From Dichotomicrobium thermohalophilum (GTDB lineage: Bacteria; Pseudomonadota; Alphaproteobacteria; Rhizobiales; Rhodomicrobiaceae), in assembly GCF_003550175.1 (NCBI RefSeq), contig NZ_QXDF01000001.1, positions 1,450,501-1,514,500 on the forward strand: a DNA stretch of 64,000 bases, written 5' to 3'. Position 1 is the stretch's first letter. The number at the start of each line of letters is the position of its first letter. Below are positions 26,782-35,294 of the stretch, one piece after another. A program made the position numbers and the translations under genes. The notes below the pieces were generated by a model that was not told the origin of the DNA, did no database searches, and saw nothing but the letters and a program-made list of their open reading frames with translations.

Positions 26782-27410
26782 TGGTGGCGACGGAAGCAGG
26801 ACAGGAGCAGGGCGCGCGGGGCTGGGACCCGCTCGTCCGTCTAACCCATTGGGGCGTGGCTGCAGGCGTTCTCCTCAATGGTATCATCACCGAGGGCGGC
26901 TCCCAGATCCATGTCTGGATCGGTTATGCCGCCTTTTCGCTTTTGGTGCTGCGTCTGCTGTGGGGCTTCATCGGGCCGGAGGAGGCGCGGTTCTCTGCGT
27001 TTCCGCCGAGTCTGTCCGCGGCTGCTGCGCATCTGAAACGCGTGACGAGAGGCGAGCACCGTGTCTATCGCTCGCACAACCCGCTTGGCGGCTTGATGGC
27101 CTACGCGCTTTGGGCGACGCTGACCGTTGTGGCGCTCACCGGTATTGCGATGGCCGGTTCGCCACTGAGCGAAGTGCGCGCCGACGAAGCAGCCACCGAA
27201 TACGCCGAGGAAGGCGAATATGGTGAGCATAAAGAGAGCCAGGAGGAAGAGGCCGAATGGCTCGAAGAGAGCCACGAATTCGCCGCCAACCTGCTGCTTT
27301 TCCTGGCCGCGATCCACGTGGCGGGCGTCGGTTTCGAAAGCGCCACCTCGCGAGTCAATCTCGTGCGCAGCATGATCACGGGCGAGCGCCGCAGGGTACA
27401 GAACGAATGA
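26781..27410 (+). CDS. Cytochrome b561-type membrane protein
   Basis: A 209-residue di-haem cytochrome of the Ni/Fe-hydrogenase b-type / b561 group, with four TM helices. Likely haem ligands are His in RLTHWG (helix 1), SQIHVWIGY (helix 2), and two in the last helix region (EESHEFAAN, AAIHVAG). Between helices 3 and 4 it has an unusual acidic loop of about 30 residues (AEEGEYGEHKESQEEEAEWLEE). Such proteins pass electrons between periplasm and quinone. It begins inside the stop codon of the PepSY frame and ends overlapping the LuxR-type gene (ATGA), so the three genes are tightly coupled. Confidence 0.88.
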   Translation: MVATEAGQEQGARGWDPLVRLTHWGVAAGVLLNGIITEGGSQIHVWIGYAAFSLLVLRLLWGFIGPEEARFSAFPPSLSAAAAHLKRVTRGEHRVYRSHNPLGGLMAYALWATLTVVALTGIAMAGSPLSEVRADEAATEYAEEGEYGEHKESQEEEAEWLEESHEFAANLLLFLAAIHVAGVGFESATSRVNLVRSMITGERRRVQNE

Positions 27411-27952
27411 AAAAGCCCTCCTTGAGCACAGCCCGGCCAGCGCGCCGCACGATGGCGCTGGCGGGGCTGCTCGTCATCCAGTCTCTGGCGGCCGTGTTTT
27501 TCGTTGGCGATGCGATCGCCGACATCTCGCTCAACGGGTTCAATCTTCACATTATCCTCGAATCGCTGGTGGCCTTTGCGCTGGTGCTGGGCGTGATGTT
27601 CGGGGCTTATGAGATGCGCCGGACGATCGAGCGGGCGCGCCGAAGCGAGCGGGCGCTGGCTGCTGCTTCAGGCGCGCTCGGCGAACTGATCGAGACCACG
27701 TTCGAGGCCTGGGGGTTGACCGCCGCCGAGAGCGAGGTTGCGCTTCTTACGCTTAAGGGGTTCGACGTTGCCGAAATCGCCAGGCTTCGGGGTGCAGCGG
27801 CGGGCACGGTTCGCGCGCAACTTACCCGTGTCTATTCCAAGGCCGGCGTGTCGAGCCGGGCACAATTCATTTCGCTTTTCATCGAGGATCTGCTTGACGG
27901 TCCAGTCGGGGCAACTGGCGCTGAGGGCGCCTCTCAGACGGCGGCTGTTTGA
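27407..27952 (+). CDS. Membrane-anchored LuxR-type regulator
   Basis: A 181-residue protein: TM1 about 16-35, TM2 about 49-68, a charged helix about 71-97 (RRTIERARRSERALA), and a LuxR/GerE helix-turn-helix at about 102-163. The latter includes LTAAESEVALLTLKGFDVAEIARLRG and TVRAQLTRVYSKAGVSSRAQFI. There is no receiver or ligand domain, so the membrane part should do the sensing or respond to a partner. The ATG at 27407 overlaps the cytochrome stop by four bases; a longer frame upstream is rejected. Family members of this 2-TM HTH type occur in alphaproteobacteria, but I know of no described mechanism. A regulator of the redox pair upstream is inferred. Confidence 0.85.
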   Translation: MKKPSLSTARPARRTMALAGLLVIQSLAAVFFVGDAIADISLNGFNLHIILESLVAFALVLGVMFGAYEMRRTIERARRSERALAAASGALGELIETTFEAWGLTAAESEVALLTLKGFDVAEIARLRGAAAGTVRAQLTRVYSKAGVSSRAQFISLFIEDLLDGPVGATGAEGASQTAAV

Positions 27953-28018
27953 CGAAAACCACGCGGCAACGTATCACCGAACGACAAACCTGTTTGCGCA
28001 AACCGGGAGGCGATCAGT

Positions 28019-29005
28019 ATGTTCCGAGCCCTACGGTTAGACGAAACGGACGGGCGCATCACCGCGTCCATCGCCGAGGTTGATGATAACGCTTTGCCCG
28101 AGGGCGACGTCACGGTTGCGGTGGACTATTCCACGCTGAACTACAAGGACGGGATGATCGTCAACGGGCTTGGCAAGCTCGTGCGTACCTATCCGCACAT
28201 TCCGGGAATAGATCTTGCCGGGACGGTCGAAGAGAGCAGCAACCCCAGATTCAAGCCGGGCGACAAGGTGCTGCTGACCGGCTGGCATGTCGGCGAGCGG
28301 CATTGGGGCGGCTATGCCGAGAGGGCCCGCGTGAAAGCCGAGTGGCTGACCCCGATCCCGGAAGGGATGTCGACTTTCGACGCTATGGCCGTCGGCACCG
28401 CGGGCTTCACCGCGATGCTCGCGATCCTCGCGCTGGAGGAGCATGGGTTGAGAACCGACAGCGGCGATGTCCTCGTGACGGGGGCGTCCGGCGGCGTCGG
28501 TTCCGTGGCGATCGCGATCCTGGCGAATTGCGGCTATCGGCCGGTGGCGCTGACAGGACGCACCAGCGAGGCGGATTACCTTACCGGCCTCGGAGCAGTG
28601 GAGATCGTTGCGCGGGAGAGTTTCCTGGAGGGCGATCCGCGTCCGTTGGAGGCGGAGCGCTGGGCCGGTAGCGTGGATGCGGTTGGCGGCGCGGTGCTCA
28701 GCCGCGTGCTTTCGCAATTGCGCTATGGGTGTTCGGTGGCAGCCGTAGGCTTGGCCGGCGGGCCAAAGCTGGAAACCACCGTGATGCCGTTTCTCCTGCG
28801 CGGTGTGAATCTGCTCGGGATTGATTCGGTGCAGTGCCCCGCTGAGCGGCGCGAAAAGGCATGGGCGCGGATCGCCAGGGACTTGCCAATGGACAAGCTG
28901 CGTGCCATGACCCACACCGCGCCCTTGGGCGACGTGCCGCGTCTCGCCAATGCCATTCTGAAAGGTGAGGTTCGCGGGCGCATGGTCATCGACGTGCGAG
29001 CCTGA
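28019..29005 (+). CDS. acuI: Acryloyl-CoA reductase / YhdH-type MDR oxidoreductase
   Basis: A 328-residue medium-chain reductase. The core motifs VDYSTLNYKDGMIVNG, PHIPGIDLAGTV, GWHVGERHWGGYAE and VTGASGGVGSVAIAIL are those of AcuI/YhdH, which reduces acryloyl-CoA to propionyl-CoA with NADPH and detoxifies acrylate. ATG follows GGGAGG 7 bases upstream. It stands 66 bases after the LuxR-type gene on the same strand; shared transcription is possible. Followed by a hairpin that may end the unit. Function in DMSP metabolism is possible, but most bacteria keep this gene without that pathway. Confidence 0.9.
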   Translation: MFRALRLDETDGRITASIAEVDDNALPEGDVTVAVDYSTLNYKDGMIVNGLGKLVRTYPHIPGIDLAGTVEESSNPRFKPGDKVLLTGWHVGERHWGGYAERARVKAEWLTPIPEGMSTFDAMAVGTAGFTAMLAILALEEHGLRTDSGDVLVTGASGGVGSVAIAILANCGYRPVALTGRTSEADYLTGLGAVEIVARESFLEGDPRPLEAERWAGSVDAVGGAVLSRVLSQLRYGCSVAAVGLAGGPKLETTVMPFLLRGVNLLGIDSVQCPAERREKAWARIARDLPMDKLRAMTHTAPLGDVPRLANAILKGEVRGRMVIDVRA

Positions 29006-29014
29006 CGAGCGGCC

Positions 29015-29034
29015 GACGGCGCGTGCGCGCCGTC
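29015..29034 (+). terminator. Hairpin after acuI
   Basis: GACGGCGC (29015-29022) pairs with GCGCCGTC (29027-29034) around a four-base loop, followed by AGTTTG. It is a strong stem with a short T-stretch on the plus strand, fitting termination of acuI. It overlaps the last codon of the convergent Flp pilin gene. Confidence 0.45.
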
Positions 29035-29218
29035 AGTTTGCCGTGCCGTTGAAGTTTATGAGCTGGTCCTTGACCCGGCCGAGGAGGGCCTGAATTTCGT
29101 CTCCCGCCTGGCCGATGAGCGTGATGACCGCAACCCCGATGCCTGCGGCGATCAGCCCGTATTCAATCGAGGTCGCGCCCGATTCGTCGCGCCAAAAACG
29201 GAGAAGTTCTCGTTTCAT
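29033..29218 (-). CDS. Flp-type IVb pilin
   Basis: A 61-residue prepilin with a short basic leader (MKRELLRFWRDESGATSIEYG). The Gly-Ala step and the conserved Glu-Tyr pair in SIEYGLIAAGI mark the Flp family cleavage and assembly region, followed by a single hydrophobic helix and a Gly/Asn tail. It should be processed by a TadV/CpaA peptidase; a candidate is at 55360-55854, far from here. No tad assembly genes are adjacent, so this is an orphan pilin copy. The 245-base gap after it (29219-29463) is AT-rich and contains the palindrome CGCTTAAGCG (29331-29340), probably promoter DNA. Confidence 0.92.
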   Translation of the reverse strand: MKRELLRFWRDESGATSIEYGLIAAGIGVAVITLIGQAGDEIQALLGRVKDQLINFNGTAN

Positions 29219-29463
29219 CGTCCTGTACTCCCACCAAGGCTGTGACAGGCGCTCCGGTCAATGCGACGGGCGCCTCAAAGGGATCGAGGTGTTGCGATGG
29301 CCCCGTAATGGGAAAGACGCTAGGCGCTAACGCTTAAGCGCAGTTTAATTTAGAAGATGTCGATAAAACGCAACGAATCTAACGAAAATTATCAGTTAAT
29401 GGGGGCCTGTTCAGGTAAAGAGTCTGCTAACAGGCGATTTGAACTGCGCCAGCCAGCGTGGGC

Positions 29464-30000
29464 TCAAGAATAATGAGCCGCATGCGAGGAGACCTCCAGC
29501 TTGCGGGCGATGACAGGGCGGAACTCTTCGATCACTGCGGCATAGACGTCGCGTTTAAAGGGCACGACCAAGGCTGGCACCTCATCCATCGGCACCCACC
29601 GCCAGGCGTCGAACTCCTGTTTGTGCGGAGGCGGGGGGATGAGATTTATGTCGCTTTCCTCGCCGAGGAAGTGCATCGCGAACCATTTCTGCTTCTGACC
29701 GCGATACCGTCCGCTGAGCGCCACGCCGAGCGCCTCATACGGCAGATCATAGGTATACCATTCGCGGGTCTGTGCGAGCACCTCAGCGTTGTTCGAGCCG
29801 ATCTCTTCCAGCAACTCCCGGTGGGCCGCTTTTTCAGGATCTTCGCCGGGGTCAATGCCACCTTGCGGGCATTGCCAAGGCGAAATCAGCTTGCCTTCGT
29901 CCCATTTTGGCACGCGTCGGCCCATCCACACCTCGCCCGCATCGTTGAAAAGCATCACAGCGACGCAGGGCCGGTATGGCATGGCTTCAGGATCCGGCAT
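29464..30000 (-). CDS. rppH: RNA pyrophosphohydrolase (Nudix)
   Basis: Removes pyrophosphate from 5'-triphosphorylated RNA, starting mRNA decay. The 178-residue protein has the complete Nudix box, GGIDPGEDPEKAAHRELLEEIG, preceded by WQCPQ, which is diagnostic for RppH/IalA. YRGQKQKWF and FDAWRWVPMDEVP complete the family pattern. It is last in the minus-strand run, 4 bases after the deacetylase-like gene. A loose inverted repeat GCCTGTT/AACAGGC (29405-29435) lies after its stop but has no T-tract. Confidence 0.95.
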   Translation of the reverse strand: MPDPEAMPYRPCVAVMLFNDAGEVWMGRRVPKWDEGKLISPWQCPQGGIDPGEDPEKAAHRELLEEIGSNNAEVLAQTREWYTYDLPYEALGVALSGRYRGQKQKWFAMHFLGEESDINLIPPPPHKQEFDAWRWVPMDEVPALVVPFKRDVYAAVIEEFRPVIARKLEVSSHAAHYS

Positions 30001-30004
30001 ATGT

Positions 30005-31681
30005 CTATCCGCCCGTCGATTGCGAGACGCGGGGTGTTGGCGCCGTCGTCAGCTCGGTGATGGGGACCAGGGCAAGACCTTTCTCATTCAGCGAGCCTAT
30101 CCAGTTTTGCAGCGCGGCCAAGGTCGCGGCGTGCGCATGGCCGATCGCGATTGCAGAGCCATCCTGGCGCGCTTGCGCTTCGACTTCGGCCAGCTTCTTC
30201 TGGATGGCTTCCGGCTCGCGCTTGGTGTCGATCACGACATCGGCGACGGAATAGGCCAGCGACACCTGCCGCGCAAGCTGCCGGGTGGTGGCATTGGCGG
30301 CCTTGCTGTCATCGACATACAGCAGGTTCCGCGCTTTCAACTCCATAAGCATCGGTGCAAAGGACCCTGGCGATGAGGCGAACTTGCCGCCCATATAGTT
30401 GGTGACGCCGGTGATCCCGTCGAAGCGATCCAGCAACCAGTCCAAGTGTTCGAGATTCTCGTCAATGGACAGCGAGGTCAACAGCGTGTGGGGACCAGGG
30501 TTATTCTCGGGGTATCCCTTCGGCTCCAGCGGGATCTGGATGAGGATATCGTGCCGATCCGCCTGCGCGCGCTGCGTCCAGCTCTTCAGATCCTCGCCGT
30601 AAGGAACGAAGGCCATGGCGACCTGCTGAGGCATCTGGCCAATCGTCTGTTCGGTCAGGTCGGATTTCACGCCGAGCCCGCGAATAATGAGCGCAATACG
30701 TCCCTTCACTGAGAATGTGCCGCGCTGGCCGGGCAGGGCGGGAGCGTCCGCTGCGGCCAGCGGTTGAGGCTCGCTTGCGGGTTGTTCTGCCTGTGCAGCC
30801 GTATCCTGCGGTTCAGCGGGCGGCTGCTCCTGTGTTACTTCGGGCGCGGTCGTCTCCGCGGCCTGCGTGTCGGGTGCCGTGTCCCCGGTCTGCGGCTCCA
30901 GCGCTGCAATCTCGGTCTCGGAAGCTGCGCCGCTTTGGGGGCTTGTCTCAGCGTTCGTCAGCGTCGCCGCATTGTTGGGAGGCTGTGCCGTCCGCGCGCT
31001 CTCGCCGGCTTGCGGCAGGCGGCCCGCCGTCTTTATGCTGTCCGATGTGGGTTGCGCCGGTTCGGAGGTCTCGGCCGTCGCCGTGTCGTTTTCAGCGCTC
31101 CGCGCGTCTGCCGCTTGACGCGCCGGCTCTTGCTCGGCCGTGTTTTCCGTGCTGGCGTCACCATCCTTGTTGAGTTCGGCCGCCAGCATCTGCGTGATGG
31201 AGACCGTGCCCGGTGGCGGGCTGGCGTTGTCAGGCGCTTCGAAGCCGGTTTCGGCCGACGCCTCTGCCGTCTCGCTGCCGCCGGTTTCGTCGGGGGGCGC
31301 GGTTTCGTCGGGGGCCGCGGTTTCGGCCGCCGGGGATGGCGCAGCCGCAGTTTCGGTCGAAGGCTGCGTGGCGGCATTGTCCGGCGCGGATGGCTCCGTC
31401 TCATCGCCCTTGCCGGTCTGCTTCAGGCGCGCGGCGATCACCTCGTCCAGGGACGGCTGCTCGTCGTTCTCGCCGGACGCGGGTTCGCTGCTCAGGGACC
31501 CGGTCGGCACATTGCCGTCATCCGTGTCGGAGGCTTGGCGTGTCGCCGGTATCGAGCCGGTTTCGATCACCAGTTTCAGAGAGTCGGATGACTGATCAGG
31601 CGCCGGTGAAAGCGCGAGATAGGAAACGCCGGCTGTGGCCGCGACGATGACGCCAAAAGCCGTGAAAAGCAGAGCCCTCAT
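30005..31681 (-). CDS. Divergent polysaccharide deacetylase (YibQ/DUF610) with long disordered spacer
   Basis: A 558-residue envelope protein. Residues about 1-25 form a signal anchor (MRALLFTAFGVIVAATAG). About 30-325 is low-complexity, rich in Glu, Ala, Pro and Thr with many QPP and SET elements, likely an unstructured periplasmic spacer. The rest is the divergent NodB-like deacetylase fold: RIALIIRGLG, ITGVTNYMGGKFAS, LLYVDDSKA and IAIGHAHAATLAAL. Catalytic activity in this group is unproven. Met at 31681 has GGGGGG 4 bases upstream, better than the ATG at 31699. Family members usually have 250-400 residues, so the spacer is exceptionally long. It sits between ctpA and rppH. Confidence 0.88.
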   Translation of the reverse strand: MRALLFTAFGVIVAATAGVSYLALSPAPDQSSDSLKLVIETGSIPATRQASDTDDGNVPTGSLSSEPASGENDEQPSLDEVIAARLKQTGKGDETEPSAPDNAATQPSTETAAAPSPAAETAAPDETAPPDETGGSETAEASAETGFEAPDNASPPPGTVSITQMLAAELNKDGDASTENTAEQEPARQAADARSAENDTATAETSEPAQPTSDSIKTAGRLPQAGESARTAQPPNNAATLTNAETSPQSGAASETEIAALEPQTGDTAPDTQAAETTAPEVTQEQPPAEPQDTAAQAEQPASEPQPLAAADAPALPGQRGTFSVKGRIALIIRGLGVKSDLTEQTIGQMPQQVAMAFVPYGEDLKSWTQRAQADRHDILIQIPLEPKGYPENNPGPHTLLTSLSIDENLEHLDWLLDRFDGITGVTNYMGGKFASSPGSFAPMLMELKARNLLYVDDSKAANATTRQLARQVSLAYSVADVVIDTKREPEAIQKKLAEVEAQARQDGSAIAIGHAHAATLAALQNWIGSLNEKGLALVPITELTTAPTPRVSQSTGG

Positions 31682-31706
31682 GATGCCCCCCGGTTGCACC
31701 GCTTGC

Positions 31707-31728
31707 GCGCCGGAGCGCGTTCCGGCGC
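31707..31728. other. Strong hairpin upstream of the deacetylase gene
   Basis: GCGCCGGA (31707-31714) and TCCGGCGC (31721-31728) form a perfect 8-bp stem with a 6-base loop, 26 bases upstream of the deacetylase start. The 270-base gap between ctpA and this gene (31682-31951) otherwise holds no gene. The hairpin could be a leader structure or a processing/attenuation site within the operon transcript. Confidence 0.35.
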
Positions 31729-31951
31729 TCTTTGTTGGGCGGTCCGGACGTCCGGCGCCGCCGCGCTAGGGATTCGTGGCCGTATGGCCCGAGAAGGAGC
31801 GGACCGTGTCCCGATAGACCGCTGCAAGCATTCCGTGTCCCGCTCCATCTCTGCATCTTCCGCTATACGGGAGTCGCCTTGGCAAGAACAAGGCGAACGA
31901 CCCATAAAGCTGTGGACCAGCGCGATGCGGCAACGCCCGCGCTTCAGCGCT

Positions 31952-33295
31952 TCAGTTGGCGGCCTCCTTCTCCGGCACGGTGGTGTTCTGCGCCTTCTCG
32001 TGCTCTTCCGGCACCTCGCCGTGCAACAGGTTGATGGCGAACTGAAGCTGCGTGTCCTTCTCCTTCTCCTTCGGAACGTAGGCCACGCTACCCGATGTTT
32101 CCTCGCCATCCTCGGCGCTCAGGTGCCCGCGCAGGGCCGCCTCGCCGCGCGGCCGGGTCAGCCGCTCCTTCATTTCCTCGGGCAAATTCTGCTTAACGTT
32201 GTAATCCGGCGAGATGCCCTTCGCCTGGATCGACCGGCCCGAAGGCGTGTAATAGCGCGCCGTCGTCAGGCGGATCGCGCCGTCCGTGCCGAGCGGAATG
32301 ATCGTCTGCACCGACCCCTTGCCGAAGGAGCGCGAGCCGACAACCTCCGCGCGTTGCTGATCCTGCAGCGCACCGGCCACGATCTCCGAGGCCGAGGCCG
32401 AGCCGCCGTTGATCAGCACCACGATCGGCTTGCCGTCGGTCAGGTCGCCCGACTTGGCTGCGGCGCGCTGTGATTCGCTGCTCTTGCGCCCGCGGGTGAG
32501 CACGATCGCGCCCTGATCCAGGAAGGCGTCGGACACGGCGATCGCCTGATCGAGCAGGCCGCCCGGATTGTTGCGAAGATCAAGGATGTAGCCCGCCAGT
32601 TCGTCGCCCAGCTCCTCCTGGATACTGGCGATTGCGTCACGCAGCTCGTCATAGGTCTGCTCGTTGAAGGTCTTCACGCGCAGATAGCCGATGTCGTCCT
32701 CGATCTCGTAGCGCACCGGCGTGATGCGGATAATGTCACGCTTGATTCGCACGTCGAACGGCTCATCCATGCCCTCGCGCACCACGGTGAGCACGATCTC
32801 GCTGTCGACCGGCCCGCGCATCTTCTCGACCGCCTCGCTGAGGGTCAGCCCGCGAATCGATTCGCCGTCCAGATGCGTGATGTAGTCGCCCGCGAGGAGG
32901 CCCGCCTTTTCCGCCGGGGTGTTGTCGATCGGCGAGACGACTTTCACGACTTCGTTCTCCATCGTCACCTCGATGCCGAGGCCGCCGAACTCGCCGCGTG
33001 TCTGCACCTGCATCTCGCGGAAGTTCTTCGGACTCAGATACGCCGAATGCGGATCGAGCCCGGAGAGCATCCCGTTGATGGCCGACTCGATCAGTTCGCG
33101 GTCATCCGGTTCCTCGACATAGTCGGCGCGCACGCGCTCCAGAACCTCGCCAAACAGGTCGAGCTGGCGATAGATTTCGGAGTTCGCGGCGACGGCCTCG
33201 TGGGTGCGGGACAGGTTCAGGACCGTGTTACCGGCGACGATGCCTGCCACGATCAGGAACACCCACACGACGATCTGGGACTTGCGCATAGTCAT
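31952..33295 (-). CDS. ctpA: Carboxy-terminal processing protease (S41)
   Basis: A 447-residue periplasmic serine protease with a signal anchor (VVWVFLIVAGIVAGN), a PDZ domain at about 98-180 (GGLGIEV, AGLLAGDYITHLDGESI) and a protease core. The nucleophile lies in GGSASASEI (about residues 298-305) and the general-base Lys326 in SFGKGSVQT. Substrates in related bacteria are hydrolases and PSII/envelope proteins; here envC lies just upstream. The ATG at 33295 shares a base with the envC stop (TGATG), so translation is probably coupled. The C-terminus ends in a charged tail of unclear role. Confidence 0.95.
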   Translation of the reverse strand: MTMRKSQIVVWVFLIVAGIVAGNTVLNLSRTHEAVAANSEIYRQLDLFGEVLERVRADYVEEPDDRELIESAINGMLSGLDPHSAYLSPKNFREMQVQTRGEFGGLGIEVTMENEVVKVVSPIDNTPAEKAGLLAGDYITHLDGESIRGLTLSEAVEKMRGPVDSEIVLTVVREGMDEPFDVRIKRDIIRITPVRYEIEDDIGYLRVKTFNEQTYDELRDAIASIQEELGDELAGYILDLRNNPGGLLDQAIAVSDAFLDQGAIVLTRGRKSSESQRAAAKSGDLTDGKPIVVLINGGSASASEIVAGALQDQQRAEVVGSRSFGKGSVQTIIPLGTDGAIRLTTARYYTPSGRSIQAKGISPDYNVKQNLPEEMKERLTRPRGEAALRGHLSAEDGEETSGSVAYVPKEKEKDTQLQFAINLLHGEVPEEHEKAQNTTVPEKEAAN

Positions 33296-34665
33296 CAGCC
33301 TTTTGCTAGCTCGGAAGCCCACCAAGGCTTCGGATCGATGGGCTTTTCATTTTTCCGGAATTCGACATAAAGCGATGGGCGCGCTTCTCTTCCAGAGCGA
33401 CTTTCGGAAGCACTGGCCTCGCCCATGGATGCGACAGGCTCTCCGGAGAGGACGAACTGACCTCGTCTGACATAGATTTCTTCCATGCCTGCTAGAAGAA
33501 TATGATACCCGCCACCGGCATTGATAATCAAGAGTTGCCCATAGGACCGGAACTCGCCTGCATAACTCACCCATCCGTCCGCAGGTGAGACAACTTGGGC
33601 CCGCGCGCGCGTCTCGATGGAAACGCCCTTGGATTCGATGCCAAGGTCATCCTGTTCGCCGAAATCGCGGACGATCGGTCCCGAAGCCGGCAGCATCAGC
33701 AGGCCCTTGGCCTGTGCGAACGGCACAGCGGGTTTCATCCGGCCGGGCTGCACGAAGGCCGCCTTTTTCGCGCGCGGCTTCAACTCAACGATCTCGCCTG
33801 ATTGCAACTGCTCTTCATACTCGCCGAGGCCGGTGCGCGCCGCCACTTCCTTGTCGAGGGTCTTCAGGAGCTGCCCCAGATCGGTGATGGCGGCCGCGTG
33901 ACGTTCGGCCGCACGGTCGAGGGCATCCAGCCGGGCGCGCTGCTGCTTCAGCCGCTGCCGCTTTTCGGCAATCAGATCCCTGGTCTTCGTCCGCAGCCGT
34001 TCCAGTTCTTCCTTCTCCGCGGCGAGCTGTTCGGCGCGCTGCTGCTTTTCGGTCAGCACGCGGGTGAGTTCGGACAAGCGCGCGGCAAGGCTGTCCGCCC
34101 GCGATTTGAGCGCCGGAAAGAAGCTGTTGAGCAGCATCCCGCTGCGCACCATGCGCAGGGCGTCCTCACGCTGCGTGACCATGACCGGGGGCGGCTCACG
34201 GCCCATGCGCTGCATCACGGCCAGCAGGTCGCCGATCTCGCGGTGCTGATCGCGCAGTTGCTTGCGGATCGCCGCCTCCTCCTCGCGCAGCTTGGCCATT
34301 TCTTCTTCAAGCGCAGTCAGCCGGTTTTCGCTGTCGGCGGATTTGCGCGCAACCTCCAGCAGGCGCTCGTTGAGCCGGGCACGTTCGGCTTCGGTGGCCG
34401 AGACGGTTTCCTCGACGTTGACCCGTTCGCCCTGGATGCGATCGAGCTGGCGTTCATGCTGCTTGTAGAGCGCACGCGCCTCGTCGGCGCCAAGGTCCTG
34501 CTTGTCCTCGTCGGTCAGGCCAAGCGTCAAACGCTCGGGGTTTGGCACAGGCAGAGGGATGTCGGCGTCTCCCTCCTGCGCACTTGCGGGCGCGGCGGCC
34601 AGCAGGGCGCCCACAGCGAGCACACGCGAGACGGTCAGGACGGTCGCGCGCAGGCTCGTGCTCAT
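33295..34665 (-). CDS. envC: Murein hydrolase activator EnvC-like
   Basis: A 456-residue periplasmic protein: signal peptide (VLAVGALLAAAPASAQ), long coiled coil at about 60-285 (many Glu/Arg/Leu repeats) and a degenerate LytM/M23 domain at about 325-440 (GPIVRDFGEQD, DGWVSYAGEFRSYGQLLIIN). The catalytic His and Asp of active LytM enzymes appear altered (VVSPADGWV, LLAGMEEI), which fits activators of amidases rather than hydrolases. The ATG at 34665 overlaps the yciB stop by four bases (ATGA); the longer upstream frame is rejected. Coupled to ctpA downstream. Confidence 0.93.
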   Translation of the reverse strand: MSTSLRATVLTVSRVLAVGALLAAAPASAQEGDADIPLPVPNPERLTLGLTDEDKQDLGADEARALYKQHERQLDRIQGERVNVEETVSATEAERARLNERLLEVARKSADSENRLTALEEEMAKLREEEAAIRKQLRDQHREIGDLLAVMQRMGREPPPVMVTQREDALRMVRSGMLLNSFFPALKSRADSLAARLSELTRVLTEKQQRAEQLAAEKEELERLRTKTRDLIAEKRQRLKQQRARLDALDRAAERHAAAITDLGQLLKTLDKEVAARTGLGEYEEQLQSGEIVELKPRAKKAAFVQPGRMKPAVPFAQAKGLLMLPASGPIVRDFGEQDDLGIESKGVSIETRARAQVVSPADGWVSYAGEFRSYGQLLIINAGGGYHILLAGMEEIYVRRGQFVLSGEPVASMGEASASESRSGREARPSLYVEFRKNEKPIDPKPWWASELAKG

Positions 34666-35273
34666 TGGGATGCCAGTTCGCGCTTTTCGCTCGCGTCGAT
34701 CTGATACCGCTGCATCAGCCCGAGCTGCATGATGCTGAAGATGAGTGTCAGCGGCATGATCCCGAAAACCTTGAACGCGACCCAGAAGTCTGTCGAAAAG
34801 AACCGCCAGACGATCTCGTTCAGCACGGCCAGGAACAGGAAGAAAAGCGCCCATCGCAAGGTCAGTTTCCGCCAGCCCTCGTCGAGGAGCTGAAACACGT
34901 CGCTGAACAGGTATTTCAGCAGTGAATGCCCGTAAGCCAGCCCGCCCAGCAGGATCGAGGCGAACAGAACGTTCACGATCGTCGGCTTGAGCTTAATAAA
35001 CAGCTCATCATGGAGATAAAGTGTCAGCCCGCCCATGATGAACACGAAAATCCCCGTCACCAGCGGCATCGCCGGAATCCGCTTGAAGATCAGTCGGCTG
35101 GCGAGCAGGGAGACGGCGGTCGCGGCCATGAAAGCGCCGGTGGCGACGAAAATGTCGTATCGGGTATTGCCGATAAAGAACACCACCAGCGGGCCGATCT
35201 CGACGAGCAGCTTGAGTCCCTGCTTGGACGGCGACATGGTTTCGTCTTGGCTCGGCGGGGTCTCTGTCATCAA
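34662..35273 (-). CDS. yciB: Inner membrane protein YciB (intracellular septation protein A family)
   Basis: A 203-residue protein with about five TM helices. The family segments LLVEIGPLVVFFIGN, LYLHDELFIKLKPTIVN, LLKYLFSDVFQLLDEGW and WVAFKVFGIMPLTL are all present. YciB affects envelope integrity and division in enterics; the mechanism is uncertain. It lies 21 bases after ftsY and overlaps envC by four bases, within the long minus-strand unit. The first 13 residues are variable, so Met14 is an alternative start. Confidence 0.94.
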   Translation of the reverse strand: MMTETPPSQDETMSPSKQGLKLLVEIGPLVVFFIGNTRYDIFVATGAFMAATAVSLLASRLIFKRIPAMPLVTGIFVFIMGGLTLYLHDELFIKLKPTIVNVLFASILLGGLAYGHSLLKYLFSDVFQLLDEGWRKLTLRWALFFLFLAVLNEIVWRFFSTDFWVAFKVFGIMPLTLIFSIMQLGLMQRYQIDASEKRELASQ

Positions 35274-35294
35274 AGGCTCCGTCGTATCGGCGCG

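Noticed and set aside
30764-31591. Plus-strand open frames opposite the low-complexity spacer of the deacetylase
   Set aside because: They mirror a repetitive, GC-rich region; Arg/Gly/Leu-rich with no recognisable domain or start signal.
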